NCBI GenBank assembly: GCA_965199055.1
Contig: CBDAQR010000004.1
Location: 310,001-374,000 of the forward strand
Source: CBDAQR01 sp965199055
GTDB taxonomy: Bacteria > Pseudomonadota > Gammaproteobacteria > Pseudomonadales > Halieaceae
Reading direction: 5' to 3'
Length of the DNA stretch: 64,000 nt
Of the stretch, positions 25,409 to 34,073 are shown one piece after another (position 1 is the stretch's first letter; every line of letters begins with the position of its first letter). The translations under genes and the position numbers were made by a program. Under the pieces are notes generated by a model. It had not been told where the DNA came from. It worked only from the letters and a program-made list of their open reading frames with translations, and did no database searches.

Positions 25409-25771
25409 CTAAAGGCTTACCCTGTCCTGAATCTCGCTGTAGATCGCGTTGGTAATGCCCTGAATATTGCGCAAATCTTCTACATTGGCGTACGGACGTC
25501 CGGCGATAATGTGTTCGGCGGTCACCGCACCAATGCGCGGCAGGGTTTGTAACTTCGCCTTACTGGCAGTGTTGATGTTCACTGTGGCGGCGGCTTGTGC
25601 TGCGGAGCCGCCCAGAGCATCGCGTGTACCCAACAGTTGTTCGACCCGGCTGGCGAGTTGTGTGAGTGCAGCCTTGAGGCTTCGCTGGCGGTCGTTGCTC
25701 TCCGTCAGGTCCTGGTGGATAGTCCACAGGAGCCAGATGATGGCCAGCAGTAGCAGTGAATTAAAATCCAT
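25409..25771 (-). CDS. ComEA-like helix-hairpin-helix protein, membrane-anchored
   Basis: 120 residues: an N-terminal membrane helix (FNSLLLLAIIWLLWTIH), a short coiled part, then a ComEA-type tandem helix-hairpin-helix (VNINTASKAKLQTLPRIGAV, EHIIAGRPYANVEDL, NIQGIT). HhH domains bind DNA without sequence preference. Related proteins work in DNA uptake, but there are no other competence genes nearby, so the role is open. Confidence 0.82.
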   Translation of the reverse strand: MDFNSLLLLAIIWLLWTIHQDLTESNDRQRSLKAALTQLASRVEQLLGTRDALGGSAAQAAATVNINTASKAKLQTLPRIGAVTAEHIIAGRPYANVEDLRNIQGITNAIYSEIQDRVSL

Positions 25772-25801
25772 GTCTTTTACCCTCTGTGGCCACCCATGAT
25801 A

Positions 25802-26380
25802 CTAGCGCCAGTCGAGCGGCGCCATTTTCCAATGTGATCGCCAGGCGCGTTCCACCTTGTCAGTGTAGACCCGGCTACCGCCACTTCCATTGTAGCGTGC
25901 CAGAGCGGTGCTAAGGCGCCCGGATTCCTGCTGCAGATAGAACTGCAGTATGCGACAGCCGTAGGAGAGGTTGGTGCGAATGTCCGTCAGATTGTCCGCG
26001 GGGCGACCGATTTCATCTTTCCAAAACGGCATCACCTGCATCAAACCCTGTGCGCCCACGCGTGAGATGGCGAATCGATCGAAGTGACTCTCTACCTCTA
26101 TGACGGCCAGCACCAACTTGGGTGGCAGATCGCTGGCGCTGGCAAAGTGGTGCACCTGTCGCAACAAGTCGAGCCTGGCGTCGGTGTCTGCGACGTACTT
26201 CTCTAGCCGCGCTGACATGTCCACCAGCCAGACCTCTGCGTCGAAGCGGTCCTCGAAGCTGTCAGCCTGGTTAATGGTTTCGTCCAGAAAGCGGCGTAGC
26301 TCTTCGTGTTCGCTGTTGGATTCTGCGCCCTGGGCCGCGGTCGCAATGACCAGAGCCAGCGCGAGCAGGATGCGCACCAT
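25802..26380 (-). CDS. Soluble lytic transglycosylase domain protein
   Basis: A 192-residue periplasmic SLT-domain enzyme. Seen: a signal peptide (VRILLALALVIATAAQGA), catalytic Glu in AVIEVESHFDRFA, GAQGLMQVMPFW, and LSYGCRILQFYL followed by ALARYNGSGG. It cleaves peptidoglycan glycan strands. Its ATG overlaps the proS stop by one base. A short form compared with Slt70, more like MltC/EmtA catalytic cores. Confidence 0.88.
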   Translation of the reverse strand: MVRILLALALVIATAAQGAESNSEHEELRRFLDETINQADSFEDRFDAEVWLVDMSARLEKYVADTDARLDLLRQVHHFASASDLPPKLVLAVIEVESHFDRFAISRVGAQGLMQVMPFWKDEIGRPADNLTDIRTNLSYGCRILQFYLQQESGRLSTALARYNGSGGSRVYTDKVERAWRSHWKMAPLDWR

Positions 26381-28095
26381 CAGTGCTGCAGCTTACCCGC
26401 GAGAAACTCGTTGATGCTGTCGACCGGCACCAATGTTGGCTCGGCGTCCTGCCTGCCCTTGTATTCCAGGTTGCCATCTGCGAGTGCACGGTCGCCAATC
26501 ACCAGCCGGTGCGGAATGCCGATGAGTTCCATGTCGGCAAACTTCACTCCGGGTCGCTCGTTGCGGTCATCCATCAAAACATCGACGCCCTTATGAATGA
26601 GATCGGCGTAGAGCTTCTCGGCGCACTCAGCGACCGCCTCTGACTTTTGCATGTTCAGCGGCACGATTGCCAGCTGGAAGGGTGCCATTGCCTCTGGCCA
26701 CAGAATGCCATTGTCATCGTGGTTCTGTTCGATCGCGGCAGCCACGATCCGTGTGACGCCTATGCCATAACATCCCATGCTCATGACCTGGCTTTTGCCA
26801 TTCTCATCGAGTACCTGGGCATTCATCGCGTCGCTGTATTTACAGCCGAGTTGGAAAATATGGCCGACCTCGATGCCCCGCTTGATCAAGAGCGTGCCCT
26901 TGCCGTCCGGGCTGGGATCTCCGGCGACGACTTCACGAATATCTTCCACCCGGCCCAGCGCACAGTCGCGCTCCCAGTTCACGTTCACCAGGTGATAGCC
27001 ATCCCGGTTGGCGCCGCAGCAGAAGTCTCCGACGCAGGCGGCGGAACGATCAACAATCAAGGGTATTTCCAGTCCCACCGGCCCAAGCGAGCCCAGGCCC
27101 GCACCGCAGGTTTTCTCGATAGCTGACTCATCGGCGAACTCGAGGGGGCTTTGAATGCCGTCGAGCTTCTCCGCCTTGATGGTGTTCAGCTGATGGTCGC
27201 CGCGCAGAACCAGGGCGACCAAGGGGTGTTCCTCACTGTCCCCTTTTACAATCAGCGTCTTTAATGCACGATTTTGGGGCAAGCCCAGGAAATCGCAGAC
27301 CGCCTCGATGGTTTTCTGGTTGGGAGTCGCTGCTTCTTCCATGGCGGCTTCAGGGTCGGGACGGCCCGTCGCGGGCGCCAGCGCCTCTGCCATCTCCACG
27401 TTGGCGGCATAGTCACCGCTGTCACTGAAGGCGATGACATCTTCTCCCGAGTCTGCCAACACCTGGAACTCGTGAGAGGCGCTGCCACCGATGCTGCCGG
27501 TATCGGCGATGACCGGCCGAAAGTCGAGGCCCAGACGGCTGAAGATCGCGCTATAGGTTGCGTGCATCACCTCATAAGTCTGTTGCAGAGACTCCTGGTC
27601 GAGGTGAAAGGAGTACGCATCCTTCATGAGAAACTCGCGCGCGCGCATGATGCCGAAACGCGGACGAATCTCGTCGCGGAACTTGGTTTGTATCTGGTAG
27701 AAGTTGGCCGGTAGCTGTTTGTAGCTCTTGATCTCACTGCGCAACAGATCGGTGATCACCTCTTCATGGGTCGGCCCAAGGCAGAAGTCCCGATCATGGC
27801 GATCCTTGAAGCGCAGTAGCTCAGGTCCGTACTCCTCCCAGCGCCCGGATTCTTCCCATAGTTCCGCGGGTTGAGCAACAGGCATGCTCACTTCCTGCGC
27901 CCCTGAGCGATCCATCTCTTCACGGACAATGTTCTCGACTTTGCGCAGTACGCGCAGACCTGTTGGCAACCAGGTGTAAAGCCCCGCTGCGAGTTTGCGA
28001 ATCAAACCCGCTCGCAACATGAGTCGGTGGCTGACTACCTCCGCGTCAGAGGGGGTTTCCTTGACGGTGGCGATGAGAAATTTGCTGGCTCGCAT
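26380..28095 (-). CDS. proS: Prolyl-tRNA synthetase
   Basis: Class II aminoacyl-tRNA synthetase, 571 residues, the bacterial form with the INS editing domain (about 225-400). Seen: motif 1 region (AQEVSMPVAQPAELWEESGR), motif 2 (FRDEIRPRFGIMRAREFLMKDAYSF), SMGCYGIGVTRIVAAAIEQ as motif 3 and the C-terminal anticodon domain. It charges tRNA-Pro and clears misacylated Ala-tRNA-Pro. The gene is read away from the HU-like gene. Confidence 0.97.
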   Translation of the reverse strand: MRASKFLIATVKETPSDAEVVSHRLMLRAGLIRKLAAGLYTWLPTGLRVLRKVENIVREEMDRSGAQEVSMPVAQPAELWEESGRWEEYGPELLRFKDRHDRDFCLGPTHEEVITDLLRSEIKSYKQLPANFYQIQTKFRDEIRPRFGIMRAREFLMKDAYSFHLDQESLQQTYEVMHATYSAIFSRLGLDFRPVIADTGSIGGSASHEFQVLADSGEDVIAFSDSGDYAANVEMAEALAPATGRPDPEAAMEEAATPNQKTIEAVCDFLGLPQNRALKTLIVKGDSEEHPLVALVLRGDHQLNTIKAEKLDGIQSPLEFADESAIEKTCGAGLGSLGPVGLEIPLIVDRSAACVGDFCCGANRDGYHLVNVNWERDCALGRVEDIREVVAGDPSPDGKGTLLIKRGIEVGHIFQLGCKYSDAMNAQVLDENGKSQVMSMGCYGIGVTRIVAAAIEQNHDDNGILWPEAMAPFQLAIVPLNMQKSEAVAECAEKLYADLIHKGVDVLMDDRNERPGVKFADMELIGIPHRLVIGDRALADGNLEYKGRQDAEPTLVPVDSINEFLAGKLQH

Positions 28096-28237
28096 GGGTT
28101 GTCCGAGGTGCTGATAATGGGGGCGCTATTTTACGATTGTTTCCAAAAATGTGTCGAGCCGGGAGGCGCGAATCGCTCTGGTGCTATCGAATTCGCCACT
28201 TATTAGCGAATATTTTTAACAAATCCCGGTAAATCCC

Positions 28238-28266
28238 TTGTATTGCAGCGTTTCATGGATTATACC
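28238..28266 (+). promoter_or_regulatory. Candidate sigma70 promoter of the HU-like gene
   Basis: TTGTAT (28238-28243) and TATACC (28261-28266) are 17 bases apart in the 234-base gap between proS and the HU-like gene. A start site near 28273 would leave a leader of about 57 bases ending in a strong GAGGAAGGA ribosome site. Boxes are near consensus but unproven. Confidence 0.42.
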
Positions 28267-28329
28267 TTTGTCTCATGCCACATGAGTGGTTGCACATGTT
28301 CCATACCAAAGAGGAAGGACCAAAATAAC

Positions 28330-28758
28330 ATGGCTACGAAAAAAGCGGCGGCTAAGAAGAAAGCACCGGCTAAGAAGAAGGCACCTGCCAAGAAGAAGGT
28401 AGCAGCCAAGAAGAAGGCAGCTCCGGTCAAAAAGGCAGCACCGGCTATCAAAGCCAAGATGACTAAGAGCCAGATCGTTGGTTCCATCGCAGACAGCACT
28501 GGCCTGACCAAGAAGCAGGTTTCCGGTGTTATGGATGAGCTGGAGTCACTGATCGAGCGCAGCATCAAGAAGCGTGGCGCTGGTGAATTCACCATCCCCG
28601 GTCTGATGAAAATTACGACGGTTAAGAAGCCTGCTCGCAAAGCGCGCAAAGGCATCAACCCGTTCACTGGCGAAGAGACGATGTTCAAGGCCAAGCCTGC
28701 CAGCATCGCCGTTAAGGTTCGTCCTCTGAAGAAGATGAAGGAATTCGCGGCCTCCTAA
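28330..28758 (+). CDS. HU-type DNA-binding protein with Lys/Ala-rich histone-like tail
   Basis: 142 residues in two parts. Residues 1-45 are an H1-like tail built from AKKKAPAKKK repeats. Residues about 46-142 are an HU/IHF-type fold (MTKSQIVGSIADSTGLTKKQ, then GEFTIPGLMKITTVKKPA). Normal HU is about 90 residues without the tail. It probably compacts DNA. The frame is open to 28243, but ATG 28330 follows GAGGAAGGA and begins the tail. A GC-rich hairpin follows the stop. Confidence 0.88.
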   Translation: MATKKAAAKKKAPAKKKAPAKKKVAAKKKAAPVKKAAPAIKAKMTKSQIVGSIADSTGLTKKQVSGVMDELESLIERSIKKRGAGEFTIPGLMKITTVKKPARKARKGINPFTGEETMFKAKPASIAVKVRPLKKMKEFAAS

Positions 28759-28772
28759 GCCCGTCCTTTCCG

Positions 28773-28795
28773 CCGCCTCCGGTAGCCGGGGGCGG
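28773..28795 (+). terminator. GC-rich hairpin after the HU-like gene
   Basis: CCGCCTCCGG (28773-28782) and CCGGGGGCGG (28786-28795) form a 10-pair stem (one G-U) with a 3-base loop, 15 bases after the stop. The following sequence is pyrimidine-rich (TACCTCCCCCC) but not a clean T run, so termination may be partial. Confidence 0.42.
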
Positions 28796-28919
28796 TACCT
28801 CCCCCCTCCTTTCGGGCTGTGATGGCCTGAGCAAAGATTTCTACCCCCCATTAAAACTACCTGACGCGCCTTTTTTACGGTAAAATCCGCCGCCGTTAAA
28901 ACTCGCCGAGCCAGGAGCT

Positions 28920-29219
28920 ATGCCGATTTACGAGTACCAGTGCCAGGAATGCCATCACGAGATGGAGGCACTACAAAAAATGAGTGATGACCCGCTGACG
29001 GATTGCCCGTCCTGTGGCAAGCCGGGTCTGCGCAAAAAAATCTCCGCGGCGGCCTTTCGACTGAAAGGCGGTGGCTGGTACGAAACTGATTTCAAAACTG
29101 GCGACAAGAAAAACCTGGCGTCCAACAGCGATTCCGCTTCCAAGAACGCGGACTCGAAAGCCTCCGGCGGCGACTCGGGTGGCAGCGCCACCGGCAATAC
29201 CTCATCAGCGGCTAGCTAA
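28920..29219 (+). CDS. FmdB-type zinc ribbon protein
   Basis: 99 residues. The N-terminal FmdB-like zinc ribbon has two Cys pairs (YQCQECHHEME and CPSCGKPGLRKK), then a conserved AAFRLKGGGWYETDFK, and a disordered tail rich in Ser, Gly, Ala and Asp. The family is small and widely conserved, with no firm function beyond a putative regulatory role. It is often placed directly before aspS, as here. Confidence 0.88.
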   Translation: MPIYEYQCQECHHEMEALQKMSDDPLTDCPSCGKPGLRKKISAAAFRLKGGGWYETDFKTGDKKNLASNSDSASKNADSKASGGDSGGSATGNTSSAAS

Positions 29220-29258
29220 CGCGGCCGCTACACCCCACGACAAACAGGCCTTTTGAAT

Positions 29259-31052
29259 ATGCGCAGTCATTATTGTGGCGCCCTGACCACAGAACATATC
29301 GATGAAACCGTAACCATTTGTGGCTGGGTGGATCGTCGCCGTGACCACGGTGGGGTTATTTTTCTCGATATGCGCGATCGCGGGGGCATCGTGCAGGTGG
29401 TTTTCGATCCTGACACCGAAGAGCACTTTGAGCGTGCTGACCGCGTGCGCAGCGAATACGTGCTGCGCGTCACCGGTCGGGTGCGCGCCCGTGGCGAGGG
29501 CACCGTGAACCCGAACATGGCCACGGGTGAGATCGAGATCCTGGGCAAGGAACTCGAAATTCTAAATACGGCCGCCACGCCGCCATTCCAATTGGATGAG
29601 CACACGGCCGTGGGAGAAGAAGTGCGCTTGCGTTATCGCTACATGGATCTGCGTCGACACGAGATGCAGGATCGCTTCATGCTGCGCTCCAAAATTACAC
29701 TTGCCGTGCGCAGCTTTCTTGATCGCGAGGGCTTTCTCGATATGGAAACCCCTATCCTGACCCGAGCCACGCCCGAGGGCGCGCGTGATTACCTGGTGCC
29801 CAGCCGTACTCATCCTGGCCAGTTCTTTGCGTTGCCGCAGTCGCCGCAGCTGTTCAAGCAGCTGCTAATGGTGTCGGGCTTTGATCGTTACTATCAGATC
29901 GCCAAGTGTTTCCGCGATGAGGATCTTCGTGCGGATCGGCAGCCAGAATTTACGCAAATCGATATCGAGGCTTCCTTCATCGATGAAGACGAGGTCATGG
30001 ATATTACCGAGCGTATGATCCGTGAGGTCTTCAGCACGGTGCTCGATGTCGAGCTACCGGAGTTCCCGCACATGACCTGGGCAGAGGCGATGGAGCGTTT
30101 TGGTTCCGATAAGCCCGATCTGCGCATACCGCTGGAACTGGTGAGCATTGACGATCTGATGGAGCAGGTTGAGTTTAAGGTGTTCCACGGTCCAGCGGTT
30201 GATCCGGAGGGCCGCGTGGCGGCCCTTAAGGTCACCGGCGGCGCCAGCATCTCGCGCAAGGAGATTGACGACTACACCAGCTATATCTCGCAGTTCGGAG
30301 CACGAGGATTGGCTTGGATCAAAGTCAACGAGTTGGCCAGCGGCGTAGAGGGGCTGCAATCGCCCATCCTCAAGTTTATGCCCGACGATATTGTTATGCA
30401 GCTGATGCAGCGTCTAGAGGCCGCTGATGGTGACATCATCTTCTTCGGCGCCGACAAGACTCATATTGTTAACGAATCTCTAGGCCATCTTCGGGTGTCG
30501 CTCGGCCAGGACCTGAATCTGGTTGAGGACGGGTGGGCGCCGCTCTGGGTGATCGACTTCCCCATGTTCGAGCCCGACGGTGAGGGCGGTCTGACGCCTC
30601 TGCACCACCCGTTTACCGCCCCGTCTTGTAGCGTGGAAGAGCTCAAGTCCTCACCCGCGACCGCGCTGTCGCGAGCCTATGACATGGTCCTCAATGGCAC
30701 CGAACTCGGAGGCGGGTCGGTGCGTATCCATGATCGTGAGATGCAGGAAACAGTGCTGGATATTCTTGGCATTGGGGAAGCCGAAGCCAACGAGAAGTTT
30801 GGCTTTTTACTCGATGCGCTCAAGTACGGCGCGCCGCCCCACGGCGGCCTCGCTTTCGGTTTAGATCGCCTGGTGATGTTGATGACCGGCGCCCAGTCGA
30901 TTCGTGACGTGATCGCGTTCCCGAAGACCCAGAGTGCCGCCTGTGTTATGACCGACGCGCCGGGTGCGGTGGATTCGCGTCAGTTGCGCGAGCTGAACAT
31001 TCGCTTGCGCGAAACTGCCAAAGCGGAAGAAGGCAAGAACGCGGAGGAGTAG
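29259..31052 (+). CDS. aspS: Aspartyl-tRNA synthetase
   Basis: Class IIb synthetase of 597 residues with the bacterial layout: OB-fold anticodon domain (HYCGALTTEHIDETVTICGW, VDRRRDHGGVIFLDMRDRGG), catalytic core (FRDEDLRADRQPEFTQID) interrupted by a GAD domain (about 290-400), and motif 3 (GLAFGLDRLVMLMTGAQSIRDVIAFPK). ATG 29259 is preferred over TTG 29253. Whether it also makes Asp-tRNA-Asn cannot be told here. yebC follows by 3 bases. Confidence 0.97.
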   Translation: MRSHYCGALTTEHIDETVTICGWVDRRRDHGGVIFLDMRDRGGIVQVVFDPDTEEHFERADRVRSEYVLRVTGRVRARGEGTVNPNMATGEIEILGKELEILNTAATPPFQLDEHTAVGEEVRLRYRYMDLRRHEMQDRFMLRSKITLAVRSFLDREGFLDMETPILTRATPEGARDYLVPSRTHPGQFFALPQSPQLFKQLLMVSGFDRYYQIAKCFRDEDLRADRQPEFTQIDIEASFIDEDEVMDITERMIREVFSTVLDVELPEFPHMTWAEAMERFGSDKPDLRIPLELVSIDDLMEQVEFKVFHGPAVDPEGRVAALKVTGGASISRKEIDDYTSYISQFGARGLAWIKVNELASGVEGLQSPILKFMPDDIVMQLMQRLEAADGDIIFFGADKTHIVNESLGHLRVSLGQDLNLVEDGWAPLWVIDFPMFEPDGEGGLTPLHHPFTAPSCSVEELKSSPATALSRAYDMVLNGTELGGGSVRIHDREMQETVLDILGIGEAEANEKFGFLLDALKYGAPPHGGLAFGLDRLVMLMTGAQSIRDVIAFPKTQSAACVMTDAPGAVDSRQLRELNIRLRETAKAEEGKNAEE

Positions 31053-31055
31053 AAC

Positions 31056-31802
31056 ATGGCGGGTCATAGTAAATGGGCCAATATCAAGCACCGCAAGGCC
31101 GCACAGGATGCCAAGCGGGGTAAAGTCTTCACCAAGCTGATTCGCGAGCTGGTCGTGGCTGCCAAACAGGGCGGACCAGAGCCTGCGGATAATCCGCGCC
31201 TGCGCGCCGCCGTTGACAAGGCGCTTGGCTCGAACATGACCCGCGATACCATTGATCGCGCGATAGCCCGTGGCGCTGGCACCAATGACGCCGACGACAT
31301 GGAGGAGCTGACCTATAAAGGTTATGCCCCCGGGGGTGTCGCTGTGCTCGTGGAGGCCATGACCGATAATCGCAACCGCACCGTAGCCGAAGTTCGCCAC
31401 GCCTTTAGTAAACGCGGCGGCAACCTGGGTACCGATGGTTCGGTGGCCTATCTTTTTACCCGCAAGGGGCAGATCAGCTTTGCGCCGGGTGTCGATGAAG
31501 AGCAACTGATGGACGTTGCGCTGGAGGCGGGTGCGGAGGATATTGAGTCTAATGCGGATGGCTCCGCCGATGTCATTACGGCTTGGGAAGATTTTGCGGC
31601 CGTCAAGCAGGCCATCGAAGATGCCGGCTTACAGCCCGAAGGTGGCGAGGTGACGATGATCGCATCGACTACCGTAGAGCTGGACGCTTCTGCTGCCGAA
31701 ACCATTATCGGCCTGGTCGATATGCTGGAAGATCTCGATGATGTGCAGAATGTTTACACCAACGCCGACATCCCCGAGGACGTTCTGGCCGGCCTGGGCT
31801 GA
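31056..31802 (+). CDS. yebC: YebC/PmpR family protein
   Basis: 248 residues, full length. Seen: AGHSKWANIKHRKAAQDAKR, the family start, then DNPRLRAAVDKALGSNMTRD and RGGNLGTDGSVAYLF. YebC proteins were described as transcription regulators (PmpR in Pseudomonas), and recent work links the family to translation of difficult sequences. It belongs to the aspS-yebC-ruvC order shared with Pseudomonas. Confidence 0.96.
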   Translation: MAGHSKWANIKHRKAAQDAKRGKVFTKLIRELVVAAKQGGPEPADNPRLRAAVDKALGSNMTRDTIDRAIARGAGTNDADDMEELTYKGYAPGGVAVLVEAMTDNRNRTVAEVRHAFSKRGGNLGTDGSVAYLFTRKGQISFAPGVDEEQLMDVALEAGAEDIESNADGSADVITAWEDFAAVKQAIEDAGLQPEGGEVTMIASTTVELDASAAETIIGLVDMLEDLDDVQNVYTNADIPEDVLAGLG

Positions 31803-31827
31803 CAACTGGACGTTTATACAGGATAAT
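31799..31827 (+). promoter_or_regulatory. ruvCAB promoter with LexA-like box
   Basis: CTGACA (31799-31804) and GATAAT (31822-31827) have ideal 17-base spacing. Between them, 31806-31821 reads CTGGACGTTTATACAG, a CTG-N10-CAG match to the gammaproteobacterial LexA site with a perfect right half (TATACAG) and a weak left half. The position inside the promoter is where a LexA operator would work, which would make ruvCAB SOS-inducible. Confidence 0.55.
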
Positions 31828-31856
31828 GGCTCCAGTTTAGATCGCTGGACGCCGCA

Positions 31857-32360
31857 ATGCCGCTGATACTGGGAATTGACCCCGGTTCCATAAAAACAGG
31901 CTTTGGTGTGATTTCCCACCAGGGTAGCCGCAGTGAATATGTCACCAGCGGCGTCATCCGATTGCCGCGGGTATCTCTGCCCGAGCGGCTCAAGGTCATT
32001 CACGACAATGTTACCGAGATCGTGGAGGAGTTCTGTCCCCAGGAGCTGTCGATCGAAGAGGTGTTTCTGGCGCGAGATGCCAAGGCGGCCATCAAGCTGG
32101 GTCAGGCCCGTGGCGCGGCGATTATCGCCTGTGTGAATCGCGACATGCCGGTCTACGAATACGCCGCGAAGTCTATCAAGCAAGCCGTCGTGGGTACCGG
32201 TAGCGCGGACAAGCAACAAGTACAACACATGGTGAAGTCACTACTGAAGCTGCCGGCAGCGCCGCAGGAAGATGCGGCGGATGCCCTGGCAGCAGCCTTG
32301 TGTCACGCGCATACCCAACAGAGTATGATACGCATGGCACGCAGCAGGAATCGTGCGTGA
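31857..32360 (+). CDS. ruvC: Holliday junction resolvase RuvC
   Basis: RuvC cuts Holliday junctions as a dimer, guided by RuvAB. 167 residues, slightly short but complete. Seen: first catalytic Asp in LGIDPGSIKTGFG, Glu in LSIEEVFLARDAKAAIKLGQARGA, the DNA-binding segment AAKSIKQAVVGTGSADKQQVQ and the final acidic cluster EDAADALAAALCHA. It is first in ruvCAB, 19 bases before ruvA, and is preceded by a LexA-like box. Confidence 0.96.
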   Translation: MPLILGIDPGSIKTGFGVISHQGSRSEYVTSGVIRLPRVSLPERLKVIHDNVTEIVEEFCPQELSIEEVFLARDAKAAIKLGQARGAAIIACVNRDMPVYEYAAKSIKQAVVGTGSADKQQVQHMVKSLLKLPAAPQEDAADALAAALCHAHTQQSMIRMARSRNRA

Positions 32361-32379
32361 AGACCACAGGGCAGTTAAC

Positions 32380-32982
32380 ATGATAGGACGCATACGAGGA
32401 ATTCTCAGCGAAGTCCAGGCACCGGACATACTGGTGGATGTTGGCGGTGTCGGTTACGAACTGCAGGTGCCCATGACGACCCTGTACGAGTTGCCCCAGT
32501 CGGGTGCAGAGGTCTCTTTGTTTACCCACTTTGTGGTCCGCGAGGACGCACAGCTGCTTTACGGCTTTTTGCAGGAGCGCGATCGCGCCCTGTTCAGGCA
32601 CCTTATCAAGGTGAACGGCGTTGGCCCCAAACTGGCCCTCGCGATTTTATCCGGGATGGACGCACAATCCTTTGCGCGCTGCGTGCAGCGCGACGACACC
32701 AGTACTCTGGTGCAATTACCTGGCGTAGGTAAGAAGACTGCAGAGCGTTTGTTAGTGGAAATGCGCGACAAGCTCGAAGACTGGCTGCTGGAACTGGATG
32801 CGGTGCCGGTAGTCGAAGGCGTTGTCGATAGCAGAGATATGCTGGCCGAGGCTGAGTCGGCCCTGGTGGCCCTGGGTTATAAGCCGGCCGAGGCGAGCAA
32901 AGCGGTGGCTGCCGCTAACGATGGCAGCATTGATAAGAGCGAGGAACTGATCCGTCGTGCGCTTCAGTCGATGGTGAACTAG
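32380..32982 (+). CDS. ruvA: Holliday junction branch-migration protein RuvA
   Basis: RuvA binds the four-way junction and loads RuvB. 200 residues with domain I OB-fold (MIGRIRGILSEVQAPDILVD), domain II helix-hairpin-helix (LIKVNGVGPKLALAILSG, LVQLPGVGKKTAERLLVEM) and domain III (EAESALVALGYKPAEASKAV), which contacts RuvB. The frame is open to 32353, but ATG 32380 is the family start. Confidence 0.96.
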   Translation: MIGRIRGILSEVQAPDILVDVGGVGYELQVPMTTLYELPQSGAEVSLFTHFVVREDAQLLYGFLQERDRALFRHLIKVNGVGPKLALAILSGMDAQSFARCVQRDDTSTLVQLPGVGKKTAERLLVEMRDKLEDWLLELDAVPVVEGVVDSRDMLAEAESALVALGYKPAEASKAVAAANDGSIDKSEELIRRALQSMVN

Positions 32983-32984
32983 CG

Positions 32985-34073
32985 ATGATAGAAACCGACC
33001 GCCTGGTAGCACCCGAGCAGGAGCAGGGCCCGCGTGATGAAGCGCTGGATCGCGCTATTCGGCCGAAAGCGCTCAGCGAGTATGTGGGTCAGGAAGCCGT
33101 ACGCGAGCAGATGAGCATCTTCGTGGAGGCGGCGCGCGCACGTAGCGAACCGCTCGACCATTCGCTAATTTTTGGCCCGCCCGGGCTCGGTAAAACCACT
33201 CTCGCTCATATCATTGCTAATGAGATGGGTGTCGATCTTAAAAGCACCTCGGGTCCGGTGCTCGAAAAGGCGGGCGACATTGCCGCTCTGATGACGAACC
33301 TGGAGCCCGGCGATGTGTTGTTTATCGATGAGATTCATCGACTGAGCCCGTTCGTTGAAGAAGTACTGTATCCAGCGATGGAAGACTATCAGTTGGATAT
33401 CATGATCGGTGAAGGGCCGTCAGCGCGTTCGATCAAGCTCGATATTCCGCCGTTTACACTAGTCGGTGCCACGACCCGGGCCGGGTTGCTAACATCGCCA
33501 TTGCGCGACCGCTTTGGCATCGTGCAGCGACTGGAGTTCTACAGCGTCCCCGAGCTGGCGCATATTGTTTCGCGCTCTGGCCGCATTCTGGAAATTCCTG
33601 TCGAAGCGGAAGGGGCCACCGAGATTGCCCGCCGCTCGCGAGGCACGCCGCGCATCGCCAATCGTTTGCTGCGCCGCGTGCGCGATTACGCTGAAGTAAA
33701 AGCCGACGGGCGTATTACGGGTGAAGTGGCGGCGGCAGCACTCGATCTGCTGGCGGTGGACCAACATGGCTTCGATCATCTCGACCGTCGTCTATTGCTA
33801 ATGCTGATCGAGAAATTTGATGGTGGGCCGGTGGGCGTAGAGAGTCTGGCGGCGGCATTGTCAGAAGAGCGCGGTACCATTGAAGATGTGCTGGAGCCCT
33901 ACCTCATTCAGCAGGGCTACCTGATGCGCACGTCTCGCGGACGCATGGCGACCAGCAGTGCTTATCTGCATTTTGGCATCGACCCGCCCGCTGTGGCCGG
34001 GGAAAAACCGGTGAGCAAGTCAGCGGATAACAACCTGTCGCTCGATCTGGGTGGTGATGCTGGATCGAAGTAG
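32985..34073 (+). CDS. ruvB: Holliday junction helicase RuvB
   Basis: AAA+ motor for branch migration, 362 residues. Seen: Walker A GPPGLGKTTLAH, Walker B FIDEIHRLSPFVEE, sensor 1 VGATTRAGLLTSPLRDRFG, arginine finger region RGTPRIANRLLRRVRDY and winged-helix C-terminal domain (DVLEPYLIQQGYLMRTSRGR). The last 25 residues are extra and polar. Its TAG overlaps the GTG of ybgC, linking ruvCAB to the tol cluster. Confidence 0.97.
   Translation: MIETDRLVAPEQEQGPRDEALDRAIRPKALSEYVGQEAVREQMSIFVEAARARSEPLDHSLIFGPPGLGKTTLAHIIANEMGVDLKSTSGPVLEKAGDIAALMTNLEPGDVLFIDEIHRLSPFVEEVLYPAMEDYQLDIMIGEGPSARSIKLDIPPFTLVGATTRAGLLTSPLRDRFGIVQRLEFYSVPELAHIVSRSGRILEIPVEAEGATEIARRSRGTPRIANRLLRRVRDYAEVKADGRITGEVAAAALDLLAVDQHGFDHLDRRLLLMLIEKFDGGPVGVESLAAALSEERGTIEDVLEPYLIQQGYLMRTSRGRMATSSAYLHFGIDPPAVAGEKPVSKSADNNLSLDLGGDAGSK

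Noticed and set aside
28330..28445. Repetitive DNA as a possible CRISPR or satellite
   Set aside because: The AAGAAG repeats simply encode the Lys/Ala tail of the HU-like protein. There are no spacers of constant length.
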